A DNA stretch of 64,000 bases, from positions 1 to 64,000 of the forward strand of contig MWST01000011.1 in NCBI GenBank assembly GCA_002050235.1, given 5' to 3'. The DNA comes from Polyangiaceae bacterium UTPRO1. Lineage in GTDB: Bacteria > Desulfobacterota > Binatia > UTPRO1. The position numbers and the translations under genes were made by a program. Positions 23,322-32,682 of this stretch are shown piece by piece. Under the pieces are notes generated by a model. It worked only from the letters and a program-made list of their open reading frames with translations, ran no database searches and was not told where the DNA came from. Position 1 is the stretch's first letter, and every line of letters begins with the position of its first letter.

Positions 23322-23876
23322 ATGACTCATCCGCGGTGGCGATCGGTCGTGGCGGTGGTGGTGATGGCGGGAGGAGTTGCCGGCTGTGCGGCAGGAGCGA
23401 AGAAGGTCGCGCCGAGCTCCGAGGCCGTCAAGGCGAGCGGCGCCGTGGTCGCGGCGGCGGCGGCGGACGCCATTCCGCCGTACGTGGCGACGACACCCAA
23501 GGCGATCAAGTGGGCGCCGTTCGTTCCCGGCGGTCCGGGGGTGCAGGCAGCCGTGCTTTCGGGCGATCCTGACAAGGCGGGACCTTTCGTGCTCCGCATC
23601 AAGAGCCCGGCGGGCGCCAAGATGGCGCCGCACTGGCATGCCGCCGACGCTCACGTGACCGTGGTCTCGGGGACGCTCGCGATCGGCTTGGGCGACGTCT
23701 TCGACGCCAAGAAGTTGGCGCTGCTGCCCGCCGGATCGTACGTGCTCCTGCCGCGCGACGTGCGCCACTTCGCTCAGAGCAAGACCGCGACGGTTCTCCA
23801 GGTGCACGGCACGGGGCCGCTACAGACGAACTTCGTGAATCCGGCGGACGATCCGCGGAAGAAGACGACGCCGTGA
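23322..23876 (+). CDS. Cupin-domain lipoprotein
   Basis: 184 residues. An N-terminal signal peptide ends in a lipobox (VVMAGGVAGC), so the protein is probably lipid-anchored outside the cytoplasm. The cupin core has MAPHWHAADAHVTVVSGTLA (motif 1, with His residues for metal) and SYVLLPRDVRHFAQSK (motif 2). It resembles periplasmic cupins of the ChrR type. AAGGAGG precedes the start. The 280-base gap upstream holds nothing I recognise. Confidence 0.82.
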   Translation: MTHPRWRSVVAVVVMAGGVAGCAAGAKKVAPSSEAVKASGAVVAAAAADAIPPYVATTPKAIKWAPFVPGGPGVQAAVLSGDPDKAGPFVLRIKSPAGAKMAPHWHAADAHVTVVSGTLAIGLGDVFDAKKLALLPAGSYVLLPRDVRHFAQSKTATVLQVHGTGPLQTNFVNPADDPRKKTTP

Positions 23877-23936
23877 CGTCGGTGCGCTCGCGGCGTGGGT
23901 ACCGGGCCACCGGCGTCGGTTGGTAGGGAGCCCAGC

Positions 23937-24518
23937 GTGTCCATCGCCGTCGCCGTCCGCAAGGGGACCACGATAGCCGTCGCCGCCGACTCGCAAGAGA
24001 ACTTCGGCGACCGCAAGGTCGTGGGCTCGAACCACCGCGCCACCAAGATCATGACGCTCGGCGGCTCCGAGCTCGCGATGACGGGCTGGGGCGTCTACGA
24101 CAACGTCTTCCAGGACTACCTGGCTTCGCGCCCGGCACCGCGCTTCGCGAGCGAGCGCCAGATCTTCACGTTCTTCGTGCGGCTCTGGAAGGATCTCCGC
24201 CGGCGCTACTCGTTCGTCGAGGACCAGGTCGCCGAGGAGGAGCGCTCGCCCTTCGCCGACCTCGACTCCTCGTTCCTGATCGCGAACAAGCACGGCATCT
24301 TCCACGTCTCCGGCGACATGAGCGTGATGGCCTTCCGGGAGTACTACGCGATCGGCTCGGGCGCTTCGTACGCGCTCGGTGCGCTGCACGCACTCTATCC
24401 GACCGAGCGCGATGCGACGGCCCTCGCCCGCCGCGCCTGCGAGGCGGCGATCGCCTTCGACGTGTACTGCGGCGGCGATATCGACGTGCGGCGAATTGCC
24501 TCGATCGGCCGCCGCTGA
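23937..24518 (+). CDS. Ntn-hydrolase, proteasome beta/HslV-like
   Basis: 193 residues from a GTG start with GGGAG in front. The N-terminus reads (M)SIAVAVRKGTTIAVAADSQE, then GDRKVVGSNHRATKIMTLGG. This parallels the HslV/proteasome pattern of an N-terminal strand, a GGDGQ-like Asp loop and a conserved basic segment. If Met is removed, Ser would be the N-terminal nucleophile in place of the usual Thr. GDMSVMAFREYYAIGSGASY matches the glycine-rich core near the C-terminus. No ATPase partner is adjacent. It may be an Anbu-like or stand-alone peptidase; the family call is moderate. Confidence 0.6.
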   Translation: MSIAVAVRKGTTIAVAADSQENFGDRKVVGSNHRATKIMTLGGSELAMTGWGVYDNVFQDYLASRPAPRFASERQIFTFFVRLWKDLRRRYSFVEDQVAEEERSPFADLDSSFLIANKHGIFHVSGDMSVMAFREYYAIGSGASYALGALHALYPTERDATALARRACEAAIAFDVYCGGDIDVRRIASIGRR

Positions 24519-24590
24519 GCCGCGCGTGACGGCGCGCCATGGCGGCTGCGGTATCGAGACGGTTGCGGCGTTCGTGCTAACCACGTCTCC

Positions 24591-25922
24591 ATGACGCGAG
24601 TCGCCGGATGGGGGGGAGTACCCGCCGTCGACGCCTGTGAACGTGTCGGTGAGGCGCTTTCCGAGGTGTGCCGCCCCGCAAGCCTGACGCGCGGGCTCGG
24701 CCGCTCGTACGGCGACGCGTCGCTGCCGGCGCAAGCCGGTGCGACCGTCGCGTCGACGCGGCTCGGCGACTGCGTCCTCTTGTTCGATCGCGAGAAGGGC
24801 GTGCTGCGCGCCGAAGCGGGCTTTCGTCTGTCGCAGCTCGATGCGCTGACCCGCCCGGCCGGGTGGGTGAGCCCGGTCGTGCCCGGAACGCACCACGTGA
24901 CGCTCGGCGGCATGGTCGCTGCCGACATCCACGGCAAGAACCATCACGTCGCAGGTTGTTTCGGCGCCCACGTGCGCAGTCTGCTGATTCAGGTCGCCGA
25001 CGGCCGCGAGCTCGAGATCGGGCCCGATCGCGAGCCCGAGTTGTTCGCGGCGACGCTCGGCGGGATGGGTCTCACCGGTCACATCCTCGAGGTCGAAGTG
25101 GCGCTGCTCGCGATCGCCCGCCCGTGGCTGGTGATCGAGGTCGAGCCGGCCCCGGATCTCCTCGCGCTCGTCGCCGCGCTCCGTACGGCGAGCCGCGCTT
25201 GGCCGTACACGGTCGCCTGGGCGGATGCGTTGGCGCGGGGAGCGAGGCTCGGGCGCGGCATCGTCATCAAGGGGCGGTGGGCGGAGCCCGGCGAGGCCCC
25301 GGCGGCGTCGCCGGTCCGCTCGTGCGTCGATTCGCGGCTCGCCGTGCCCTTCGACCTGCCGAGCTGGGTTCTCGCGCCGACGAGCATCCGCATCTTCGAC
25401 GCGATCTTCTACCGCGCCCACTGCTGGACTGCCGGCCGGCGCGTCGTCCATCCGGACCGGTTCTTCCACACGCTCGACAGCATCCGCGACTGGAACCGCA
25501 TGTACGGCAAGCGCGGGTTCGTCCAGCATCAGAGCGTGTTGCCGGCCGCAGCGGGCGACGAGTACATGGTCCGCTACTTCGAGACCATCGTTCGCCACTC
25601 CGGCGCGTCCTTCCTGACGGTCGTGAAGGACTGCGGCGCCGAAGGCCGCGGCCTCTTGTCCTTTCCGCGACCGGGAGTCTCGATCGCCCTCGACCTGCCG
25701 ATGCGGGGTGCCGCGACCCAGGCGCTCGTCGACGCGCTGAATCGCCTCGTGCTCGAGACCGGCGGACGGATCTACCTTGCCAAGGACGCGCTCACTCGGC
25801 GCGAGCATTTCCTCGCCATGGAGCCGCGCCTCGCGGCGTTCGACGCGGTCCGGCGTGCGTGGGATCCCGAGCGCCGCCTGCGCTCGGCGCTCTCGGTGCG
25901 CCTCTTCGGGGACGCCGCGTGA
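24591..25922 (+). CDS. FAD-linked oxidase, DprE1-like
   Basis: 443 residues. FAD-binding motifs of the vanillyl-alcohol-oxidase family match decaprenylphosphoryl-ribose 2'-epimerase subunit DprE1: RGLGRSYGDASLPAQAG, TLGGMVAADIHGKNHHVAGC and ATLGGMGLTGHI. The C-terminal substrate domain contains GLLSFPRPGVSIALDLPM. DprE1 oxidises decaprenylphosphoryl-ribose at C2' and DprE2 reduces it to the arabinose form. The DprE2-like SDR directly follows with a GTGA overlap, which supports the assignment. Whether the polyprenyl-sugar here is arabinose is unproven. Confidence 0.85.
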   Translation: MTRVAGWGGVPAVDACERVGEALSEVCRPASLTRGLGRSYGDASLPAQAGATVASTRLGDCVLLFDREKGVLRAEAGFRLSQLDALTRPAGWVSPVVPGTHHVTLGGMVAADIHGKNHHVAGCFGAHVRSLLIQVADGRELEIGPDREPELFAATLGGMGLTGHILEVEVALLAIARPWLVIEVEPAPDLLALVAALRTASRAWPYTVAWADALARGARLGRGIVIKGRWAEPGEAPAASPVRSCVDSRLAVPFDLPSWVLAPTSIRIFDAIFYRAHCWTAGRRVVHPDRFFHTLDSIRDWNRMYGKRGFVQHQSVLPAAAGDEYMVRYFETIVRHSGASFLTVVKDCGAEGRGLLSFPRPGVSIALDLPMRGAATQALVDALNRLVLETGGRIYLAKDALTRREHFLAMEPRLAAFDAVRRAWDPERRLRSALSVRLFGDAA

Positions 25923-26653
25923 AGGTCGCGTTCCTCGGGGCCACCGGCGGCATGGGGCGGAGTCTCGCACGCCTCTGCGCGCAGCGCGGCGACGCGATCG
26001 CGCTCCTCGGGCGCGATCCGGAAGCGCTGGCACGCTCGGCGGCCGATCTGCGGGTGCTCGGGGCTCCCCGCGTCGTCGGCCTAGCCTGCGATCTCGCGAA
26101 TCCAGCGGGCTTCGCTCCGGCGTTGGATGCGGCCGTCACCGCGCTCGGCGGGCTCGACACGGTCGTCCTGAGCGCGGCGGATTGCGCGCGGCCCGCCGAC
26201 CTCGACGCCGACCCGGCGCGTGGCGCGCGTCTCGCGGCGCTCAACTTCACGCACAGCATCGCTTTCCTCGAAGCAGCGCGCGCTCGTCTCCTCGCGCGCG
26301 GCGGCGGTACGCTCTGCGTCTTTTCGTCGGTGGCCGGGGACCGGGCGCGGAAGGCTACCGGGATCTACGGCGCGACCAAGGCTGGGCTGTCGCACTACGC
26401 CGAGTCTCTCGACCTGCGCGATCGGCCGCGCGGGCTGCGCGTCGTGCTCGTGAAGCCGGGCTTCGTACGCACCGCGATGACCGCCGATCTGCCGGCGCCG
26501 CCCTTCGCGGGCGAGCCGGATGCGGTCGCGCGTCGGGTGTTGACGGCGATCGACCGAGGGTGGCCCGTCGTCTATGCCCCGCCCATCTGGCGCCTCGTCA
26601 TGTTGGCCATCCGCGCCCTGCCGCGCTCCGTGATGAGGCGCACGGAGTTCTGA
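25919..26653 (+). CDS. Short-chain dehydrogenase, DprE2-like
   Basis: 244 residues from a GTG overlapping the DprE1-like stop. VAFLGATGGMGRSLARLCA is the cofactor site, FSSVAGDRARKATGIYGATK holds the catalytic Ser and YxxxK, and VLVKPGFVRTAMTADLP is the SDR post-catalytic loop. The end (APPIWRLVMLAIRALPRSVM) has a hydrophobic segment, as in DprE2, that suits membrane lipid substrates. Translational coupling to the DprE1-like gene indicates a two-enzyme epimerase. Confidence 0.85.
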   Translation: MKVAFLGATGGMGRSLARLCAQRGDAIALLGRDPEALARSAADLRVLGAPRVVGLACDLANPAGFAPALDAAVTALGGLDTVVLSAADCARPADLDADPARGARLAALNFTHSIAFLEAARARLLARGGGTLCVFSSVAGDRARKATGIYGATKAGLSHYAESLDLRDRPRGLRVVLVKPGFVRTAMTADLPAPPFAGEPDAVARRVLTAIDRGWPVVYAPPIWRLVMLAIRALPRSVMRRTEF

Positions 26654-26708
26654 TGGCCGAATCGCGGTGCCAGCGGCGCACGCCCGACTGCTGGCGGCCC
26701 GGAGGAGA

Positions 26709-28013
26709 ATGAGCCACTCTGGCCGCGTGGACGCTACGCCGGCGCAGGAGTCGCGAGAGCGCGGCCCGATCGTCGGCCGGCTCGACGCGGTGACTCTCCT
26801 CCTGGCCGTGGGATTCGTCGCGGCGGTCGTCTCGCGGCGGCCGAGCACGCTCGCGAACGCGCAGTTCTGGGCGGAGGACGGGGCGCTCTTCTACGTCCAG
26901 GCGCGCGAGCTCGGGTTCCCCGCGGCGCTCGGCGTTCCCTACGCCGGCTATCTGCTCACCATGCCGCGGCTGGTCGCCAGCCTGTCGCCGTTCCTGCCGC
27001 TCGCCAAGGTGCCGCTGATGTTCAACCTCGTGGCGGTGCTCACCCAGGCCCTGCCGGCGATCTACCTGGCGAGCTCCCGCATGCGCAGGCTCGGGCCGCG
27101 GCCCCTGCGCATCCTCCTCGGCCTGCTCTACGTGGGGGTTCCGAACGTCGCGACGGTGCAGGGCAATCTCTGCAACGCCCAATGGCACCTCGCCATCCTG
27201 AGCTTCCTTATAGTCGTCGCGGCGCCGCCGCGGTCGGCATGGGCCGCCGCCTTCGACGTGACGGCCTTGAGCCTCGGCGCGCTGACGGGGCCTTTCGCGC
27301 TCTTCCTCCTGCCGATCGCGGCCGCCGTCGCCTGGGTGCGCCGCGATCGTTGGGCGATGGTGCGCGCCGGGATCCTGCTCCTCGGAGCGGCAGTGCTGCC
27401 GTTCACGCTCGCGGCGAGTGCGCGACCGCAATCGATCGGCGGCCTCGGCGCCAGCATGTCCGGGTTCTGCCGGCTCTTCGCTTTCCAGGTGGTCGGTCCG
27501 ACGTTCCGCGGCATCAACACCAGCGTCCACTACCTGCATCCCCCCTGGAAGATGCCGCTCGTCAGCTACGCTGTGACCGGAGTCGCATTCGCGGCACTGG
27601 TCCACGTGTTCCGGCGGGGTGGTCTCGAAGTGCGGTGCTTCCTCGTGTTCGCTGCGCTCATGCTGGCGGCGGCGCTCGCCAATCCGGCCGCGAGCTCGGT
27701 CGAGCCGCAGTGGGTGGTGTTGCAACGCCCGGGATCGCCGCCGCGCTATTGGTTCATCCCGGAGCTCGCCATCACCGCCGCGGTAGTGAGCTTCGCCTGC
27801 ACCGCGTCGCGCGCCCCGTCGCGCCTCTGCGGTGCGGCGCTCGTCGGCGTCATGCTCGTGGCCGACCTCGCGTACTGGCGCTTGCCGGATCTTCCCAACC
27901 GCGGCTTCGCCCGCTACGTAGCCGCGTTCGAGGCGCTGCCCGTCGGCGCCCGGATGCGGATCGCGATTCCACCGAACTGGACGTTCGCGATCACGAAGAC
28001 CGTCCGCGACTAG
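26709..28013 (+). CDS. Polytopic membrane protein, GT-C-like
   Basis: 434 residues with about nine transmembrane helices. Early in the chain, after the first helix, is FWAEDGALFYVQARELGFPA, an acidic extracytoplasmic loop of the type that binds polyprenyl-phosphate sugars in GT-C glycosyltransferases. Later helices include LLLAVGFVAAVV and ALFLLPIAAAVAWV. GGAGGAG lies directly before the ATG. Its position after a DprE1/DprE2-like pair suggests use of the polyprenyl-pentose product, but no named family was recognised. Confidence 0.7.
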   Translation: MSHSGRVDATPAQESRERGPIVGRLDAVTLLLAVGFVAAVVSRRPSTLANAQFWAEDGALFYVQARELGFPAALGVPYAGYLLTMPRLVASLSPFLPLAKVPLMFNLVAVLTQALPAIYLASSRMRRLGPRPLRILLGLLYVGVPNVATVQGNLCNAQWHLAILSFLIVVAAPPRSAWAAAFDVTALSLGALTGPFALFLLPIAAAVAWVRRDRWAMVRAGILLLGAAVLPFTLAASARPQSIGGLGASMSGFCRLFAFQVVGPTFRGINTSVHYLHPPWKMPLVSYAVTGVAFAALVHVFRRGGLEVRCFLVFAALMLAAALANPAASSVEPQWVVLQRPGSPPRYWFIPELAITAAVVSFACTASRAPSRLCGAALVGVMLVADLAYWRLPDLPNRGFARYVAAFEALPVGARMRIAIPPNWTFAITKTVRD

Positions 28014-28020
28014 CGTTGTC

Positions 28021-29682
28021 ATGAGCGACGCGCGCGCGCATGCAGGCGAGCCGCGGCACCCCGCCCCGGTGTCGCGGGCGTCGGGCAAGGCGTCACCGGC
28101 GCTCGTTGTCGTGGTCGCGAGCTGCGGTGGCCTCGGGCTCGCGACATGGCTTCAGGCTGCCGGGTCTCCCGGACTGCCGGGCACGCCGTTCTCGCTGGCC
28201 TCCTGCGCGAGCTTCGCCATCTGCGTGCTCGCGACGACGGCCACTGTGTCGCTGCGCTGGGTCCGCTGGCACTTCCTCCTCCGCCACTACACCCTCCAGC
28301 TCGCCACCCGCGACAGCTTCGCCGCCTACCTCGCAACCCTGCCGGCGCTGGTGACGCCGCTCTGCGTCGGCGAGATCCTGCGCCTTCCTTTGATGCGCAA
28401 GCGCTTCCCGATAGTGGCGGCGCATCTAGTCCGGATCTGGCTCATCGAGCGGATCCTCGACATCGGCGTGCTCTGCGGCGCCCTCCTCGCGACCATGTCG
28501 CACCGGGGCGGCGTCCTCTTCGGGGTCGCCTTCACGGCTGCAGCGCTGGCGTTCTTCCGCCGCGAGCCGGGACGTCGGCGCCGGAGCACGACACCGTGGG
28601 CCGCGGCAGCGGCGATCGTGATCACGATCGCCGCATGGGGCCTGCTGCTCGCCGCCTTGGCGCTGACGTTCCGCATGCTGTCGACGCCGCTCGTCTTCGC
28701 TGCCGTCCTCCGCGCGTTCGCCGAGCGGACGCTGCTCGGCGGCGCCGGCGGGTTTCCTATCGGAGCGCTCGCCGCCGGCTCGCCCACGCTCGCAGCGTTC
28801 GCCTACGCCGGCGTTCCTGCCGCGGCCGCCGCGCCGGCCCTCGCCGCCTATCGCGCCGGTACCGCCTGGTTCGCCGTGCTCTTCGGCCTAGCGGCGACCG
28901 TCGTCTTCCGCCGTCGTCTGATCCGTCTCGTGCGCGGGGAGGCCGGCGCGCACTTCGACGACATCGCCGTCGAGTACGAGGAGGAGATTCCCCTCCACGT
29001 GCGCCGTCGGCTCCTCGGCAGGAAGGTCGGGATCATCGACGAGACGCTCGCCGCCCGCGGTGTGCCGCGCGCGGGGCGCGGTCTCGACCTCGGGTGCGGG
29101 CAGGGATGGTACCTCGCCGAGATGTGCGCCCGCGGATACACCGTCGACGGCAGCGACTACTCGGCCGGCCAGCTCTCGCGGGTGCGCCCCGAGATCGCCG
29201 CCTGCCGCCGCCGCCTCGTCCGCGCCGACGCCCGGGCGCTGCCGTTCGCGGACGGCAGCTACGACTTCGTCTACGGCATCAACGCCATCCACCATCTGCT
29301 GTCGGAGGATGCCCAGCAGCGCGCGCTCCGCGAGATCGTGCGCGTGCTCCGGCCCGGCGGCGCGTTCCTCCTGCACGAGATCAACACGAACAATCCCGTG
29401 TTCCGCGGCTACATGGGCTACGTCTTTCCGCTGCTCAAGAAGATCGATCAGGGCAACGAGCTGTGGATCGTTCCCGACGCGCTTCCCGACGTTCCGGGGG
29501 CGCGCTGGGCGGAGGAGACCCGGTACTTCACGTTCCTTCCGGACTTCGTCTCCGCGCCGCTGCTGCGGGTGCTCGCGCCGCTCGAGCGCACGCTCGAGCG
29601 CTCGCGTCTGCGGAGATTCAGCGCTCACTACCAGGCTTGTCTCGTGAAAGATCCTGAAGCAGGCGCGGTGGCGCCGCGATAG
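28021..29682 (+). CDS. Fusion: LPG-synthase-type membrane domain + SAM methyltransferase
   Basis: 553 residues. Residues about 25-305 contain seven to eight transmembrane helices with LGEILR/VGEILRLPLMRKRF and AFAERTLLGGAGGFPIG, the signature of the lysylphosphatidylglycerol-synthase transmembrane / UPF0104 flippase-like family. From about residue 320 (DDIAVEYEEEIPLHVRRRLL) follows a complete class I methyltransferase: RGLDLGCGQGWYLAEMCARG, FADGSYDFVYGINAIHHLLS and VLRPGGAFLLHEIN. The two are in one frame without interruption. The pair could flip and methylate a lipid-linked sugar. It starts seven bases after the upstream stop. Confidence 0.82.
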   Translation: MSDARAHAGEPRHPAPVSRASGKASPALVVVVASCGGLGLATWLQAAGSPGLPGTPFSLASCASFAICVLATTATVSLRWVRWHFLLRHYTLQLATRDSFAAYLATLPALVTPLCVGEILRLPLMRKRFPIVAAHLVRIWLIERILDIGVLCGALLATMSHRGGVLFGVAFTAAALAFFRREPGRRRRSTTPWAAAAAIVITIAAWGLLLAALALTFRMLSTPLVFAAVLRAFAERTLLGGAGGFPIGALAAGSPTLAAFAYAGVPAAAAAPALAAYRAGTAWFAVLFGLAATVVFRRRLIRLVRGEAGAHFDDIAVEYEEEIPLHVRRRLLGRKVGIIDETLAARGVPRAGRGLDLGCGQGWYLAEMCARGYTVDGSDYSAGQLSRVRPEIAACRRRLVRADARALPFADGSYDFVYGINAIHHLLSEDAQQRALREIVRVLRPGGAFLLHEINTNNPVFRGYMGYVFPLLKKIDQGNELWIVPDALPDVPGARWAEETRYFTFLPDFVSAPLLRVLAPLERTLERSRLRRFSAHYQACLVKDPEAGAVAPR

Positions 29683-29756
29683 CGGCGCGAGGTTGCGGCT
29701 GCGCCTGACATCCGGACAAACTGGCGAAACCGCCGCGAACTGGATACGAAGGCCCG

Positions 29757-30806
29757 ATGCGATCCCCTCGTGACTTCTTCAAGCCCCTGGCCCTCGGCGC
29801 ACCCGAGCCGGTACGTGAGATCCCCATCAAGCCGTCGCGGATGATCCACTTCTTCGATCCGTCGAACCCGAAGATGCTGGCCAAGGTGCCGGAGCTGGCG
29901 CTCCAGGCCGACATCCTGCTCGGGAACCTGGAAGACGCGATCCCGGCGGACCGCAAGGTCGCAGCGCGCGAAGGCCTGGTCACCATCGGCCGCGAGGTCG
30001 ACTTCGCGGGTACGCCGCTCTGGACGCGCGTCAACTCGCTCGACTCGCCGTGGTGCCTCGACGACATCTCGGCTCTCGTCGCCGGCATCGGCGACAAGCT
30101 CGAGGTGATGCTGATCCCTAAGGTCGAGGGCGCCTGGGACATCCACTACGTAGACCGCCTGCTCGCACAGCTCGAGGCGAAGCATAGGGTGCAGAAGCCG
30201 ATCCTGATCCACGCCATCCTCGAGACCGCGCTCGGCGTCGCCAACGTCGAGGAGATCTGCGCGGCGAGCCCGCGCATGCAGGGCGTGAGCTTCGGACCCG
30301 CGGACCTGGCAGCGTCGCGGCGCATGAAGACGACGCGCGTCGGCGGCGGCCACCCCGCGTACCTCGTCCGCAGCGACCCTGATCCGAAACGCCCCGATGC
30401 CCCGCGCCCGACCGCGCAGCAGGATCCGTGGCACTACTCGATCGCGCGCATGGTCGACGCGTGTGCCGCGACCGGGGCGCTGCCGTTCTACGGCCCGTTC
30501 GGCGATATCTCCGACCCGCTCGGCTGCGAGGACCAGTTCCGCGCCGCGTTCCTCCTCGGCTGCGTCGGCGCCTGGTCGCTGCATCCGAGCCAGATCGCGA
30601 TCGCCAAGAAGGTCTTCAGCCCGCCGCCCGCCGAGGTGGCGTTCGCAAAGAAGGTGCTGGAGGCGATGCCCGACGGCCGCGGCGTCATGATGCTCGACGG
30701 CAAGATGCAGGACGACGCGACGTGGAAGCAGTGCAAGGTGATGGTGAACCTCGCCAAGATGCTGGCCGAGAAGGACCCGGAGCTGCAGGCGGCGTACGGG
30801 TTCTAG
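29757..30806 (+). CDS. CitE/HpcH-family lyase, malyl-CoA lyase-like
   Basis: 349 residues. Motifs of the CitE TIM barrel: [20 protein letters not shown] (metal-binding Asp), [14 protein letters not shown] (RVN), [31 protein letters not shown] (Glu ligand) and [13 protein letters not shown]. The length and a C-terminal extension ([20 protein letters not shown]) are like malyl-CoA/beta-methylmalyl-CoA lyases rather than true CitE (about 290). These cleave or form malyl-CoA-type esters in C1/C2 assimilation or methylaspartate routes. The FAH gene follows 18 bases later. Confidence 0.84.
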   Translation: MRSPRDFFKPLALGAPEPVREIPIKPSRMIHFFDPSNPKMLAKVPELALQADILLGNLEDAIPADRKVAAREGLVTIGREVDFAGTPLWTRVNSLDSPWCLDDISALVAGIGDKLEVMLIPKVEGAWDIHYVDRLLAQLEAKHRVQKPILIHAILETALGVANVEEICAASPRMQGVSFGPADLAASRRMKTTRVGGGHPAYLVRSDPDPKRPDAPRPTAQQDPWHYSIARMVDACAATGALPFYGPFGDISDPLGCEDQFRAAFLLGCVGAWSLHPSQIAIAKKVFSPPPAEVAFAKKVLEAMPDGRGVMMLDGKMQDDATWKQCKVMVNLAKMLAEKDPELQAAYGF

Positions 30807-30824
30807 TGCGCGCGTGACGACGCC

Positions 30825-31682
<858 letters not shown>

Positions 31683-31804
31683 CGCCGAGGCGTGGGTTGC
31701 TCGCCGGCGTCTGCCGCCTGCGCGTGCGGCGACCGGATCCGAGCGGTGGCGACATCGGCCGGGCGGGTTGATTGACCCCGGCTCGTGTGCGAGCCGTGCT
31801 GCCC

Positions 31805-32659
31805 ATGGAACGACTCGAGGCCGCGGGACCGAACGCCGAGCAGATCACCTACTGGAACGAGCAGGGCGGTCCCAAGTGGGTCGAGTTCCAGGAGCAGCTC
31901 GACCATCACCTGGCTCCTTTCGGCCGCGTGGTCATGGACCGCCTCGCAGTCTCGGCAGGAGAGCACGTGCTCGATGTCGGCTGCGGCTGCGGCGAGACGA
32001 CGCTGGAGCTGGCGCGCCGTGTCGGCCCGACGGGTTCGGTGCTCGGCGTCGACATCTCGTCGGTGATGCTGGCGCGCGCCCGCGAACGCGCGCGCGACGT
32101 CCGCAACATCCAGTTCCGGATCGTCGATGCGCAGACGCACGCGTTCGCGGCAGCCAGCTTCGACGCGATCTTCTCGCGCTTCGGCGTCATGTTCTTCGAG
32201 AGCCCGACGGCGGCGTTCGCGAACCTGCACCGGGCGCTGAAGCCGGGCGGGAGGCTCGGCTTCCATTGCTGGAAATCGTTCCCGGAGAACCCCTTCATGG
32301 CAGTGCCGTTCTTCGCGGCCCTACAGCACGTGCCGCCGCCGCCGGCGCCGCCGCCGCACGCCCCCGGTCCGTTCGCTCTCGCCGATCCCGATCGGGTGCG
32401 CGGCATCCTGGTCGCAGCCGGCTTCGCCGAGATCGATTTCGAGTCGCGCACCGATCCGATGGACGTCGGGGCGACGCTCGACGAGGCCACTGACTATGCG
32501 ATCCAGATGGGGCCGGCGTCGATCGCTCTTCGCGACGCCGGCGCCGAGACGGTTGCGAAGGTGCGCGCCAGCATCCGCGAGGCTCTCCGCGAGCATCGGA
32601 CACCCGGCGGCGTACGCCTCGGCACGTCGTCGTGGATCGTCACCGCGCGCCGCCTATGA
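31805..32659 (+). CDS. Class I SAM-dependent methyltransferase (UbiE/ArsM-like)
   Basis: 284 residues from the ATG at 31805; a TTG at 31772 is a less likely start. EHVLDVGCGCGETTLELARR is motif I, SVLGVDISSVMLARARERA motif Post-I, FDAIFSRFGVMFFE motif II and LKPGGRLGFHCWKSFPENPF motif III. PNAEQITYWNEQGGPKWVEF at the N-terminus is common in a subfamily of unknown substrate. The next gene begins shortly after its stop. Confidence 0.85.
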   Translation: MERLEAAGPNAEQITYWNEQGGPKWVEFQEQLDHHLAPFGRVVMDRLAVSAGEHVLDVGCGCGETTLELARRVGPTGSVLGVDISSVMLARARERARDVRNIQFRIVDAQTHAFAAASFDAIFSRFGVMFFESPTAAFANLHRALKPGGRLGFHCWKSFPENPFMAVPFFAALQHVPPPPAPPPHAPGPFALADPDRVRGILVAAGFAEIDFESRTDPMDVGATLDEATDYAIQMGPASIALRDAGAETVAKVRASIREALREHRTPGGVRLGTSSWIVTARRL

Positions 32660-32682
32660 GTCGCGACCCCGGAGGAGAGCTC

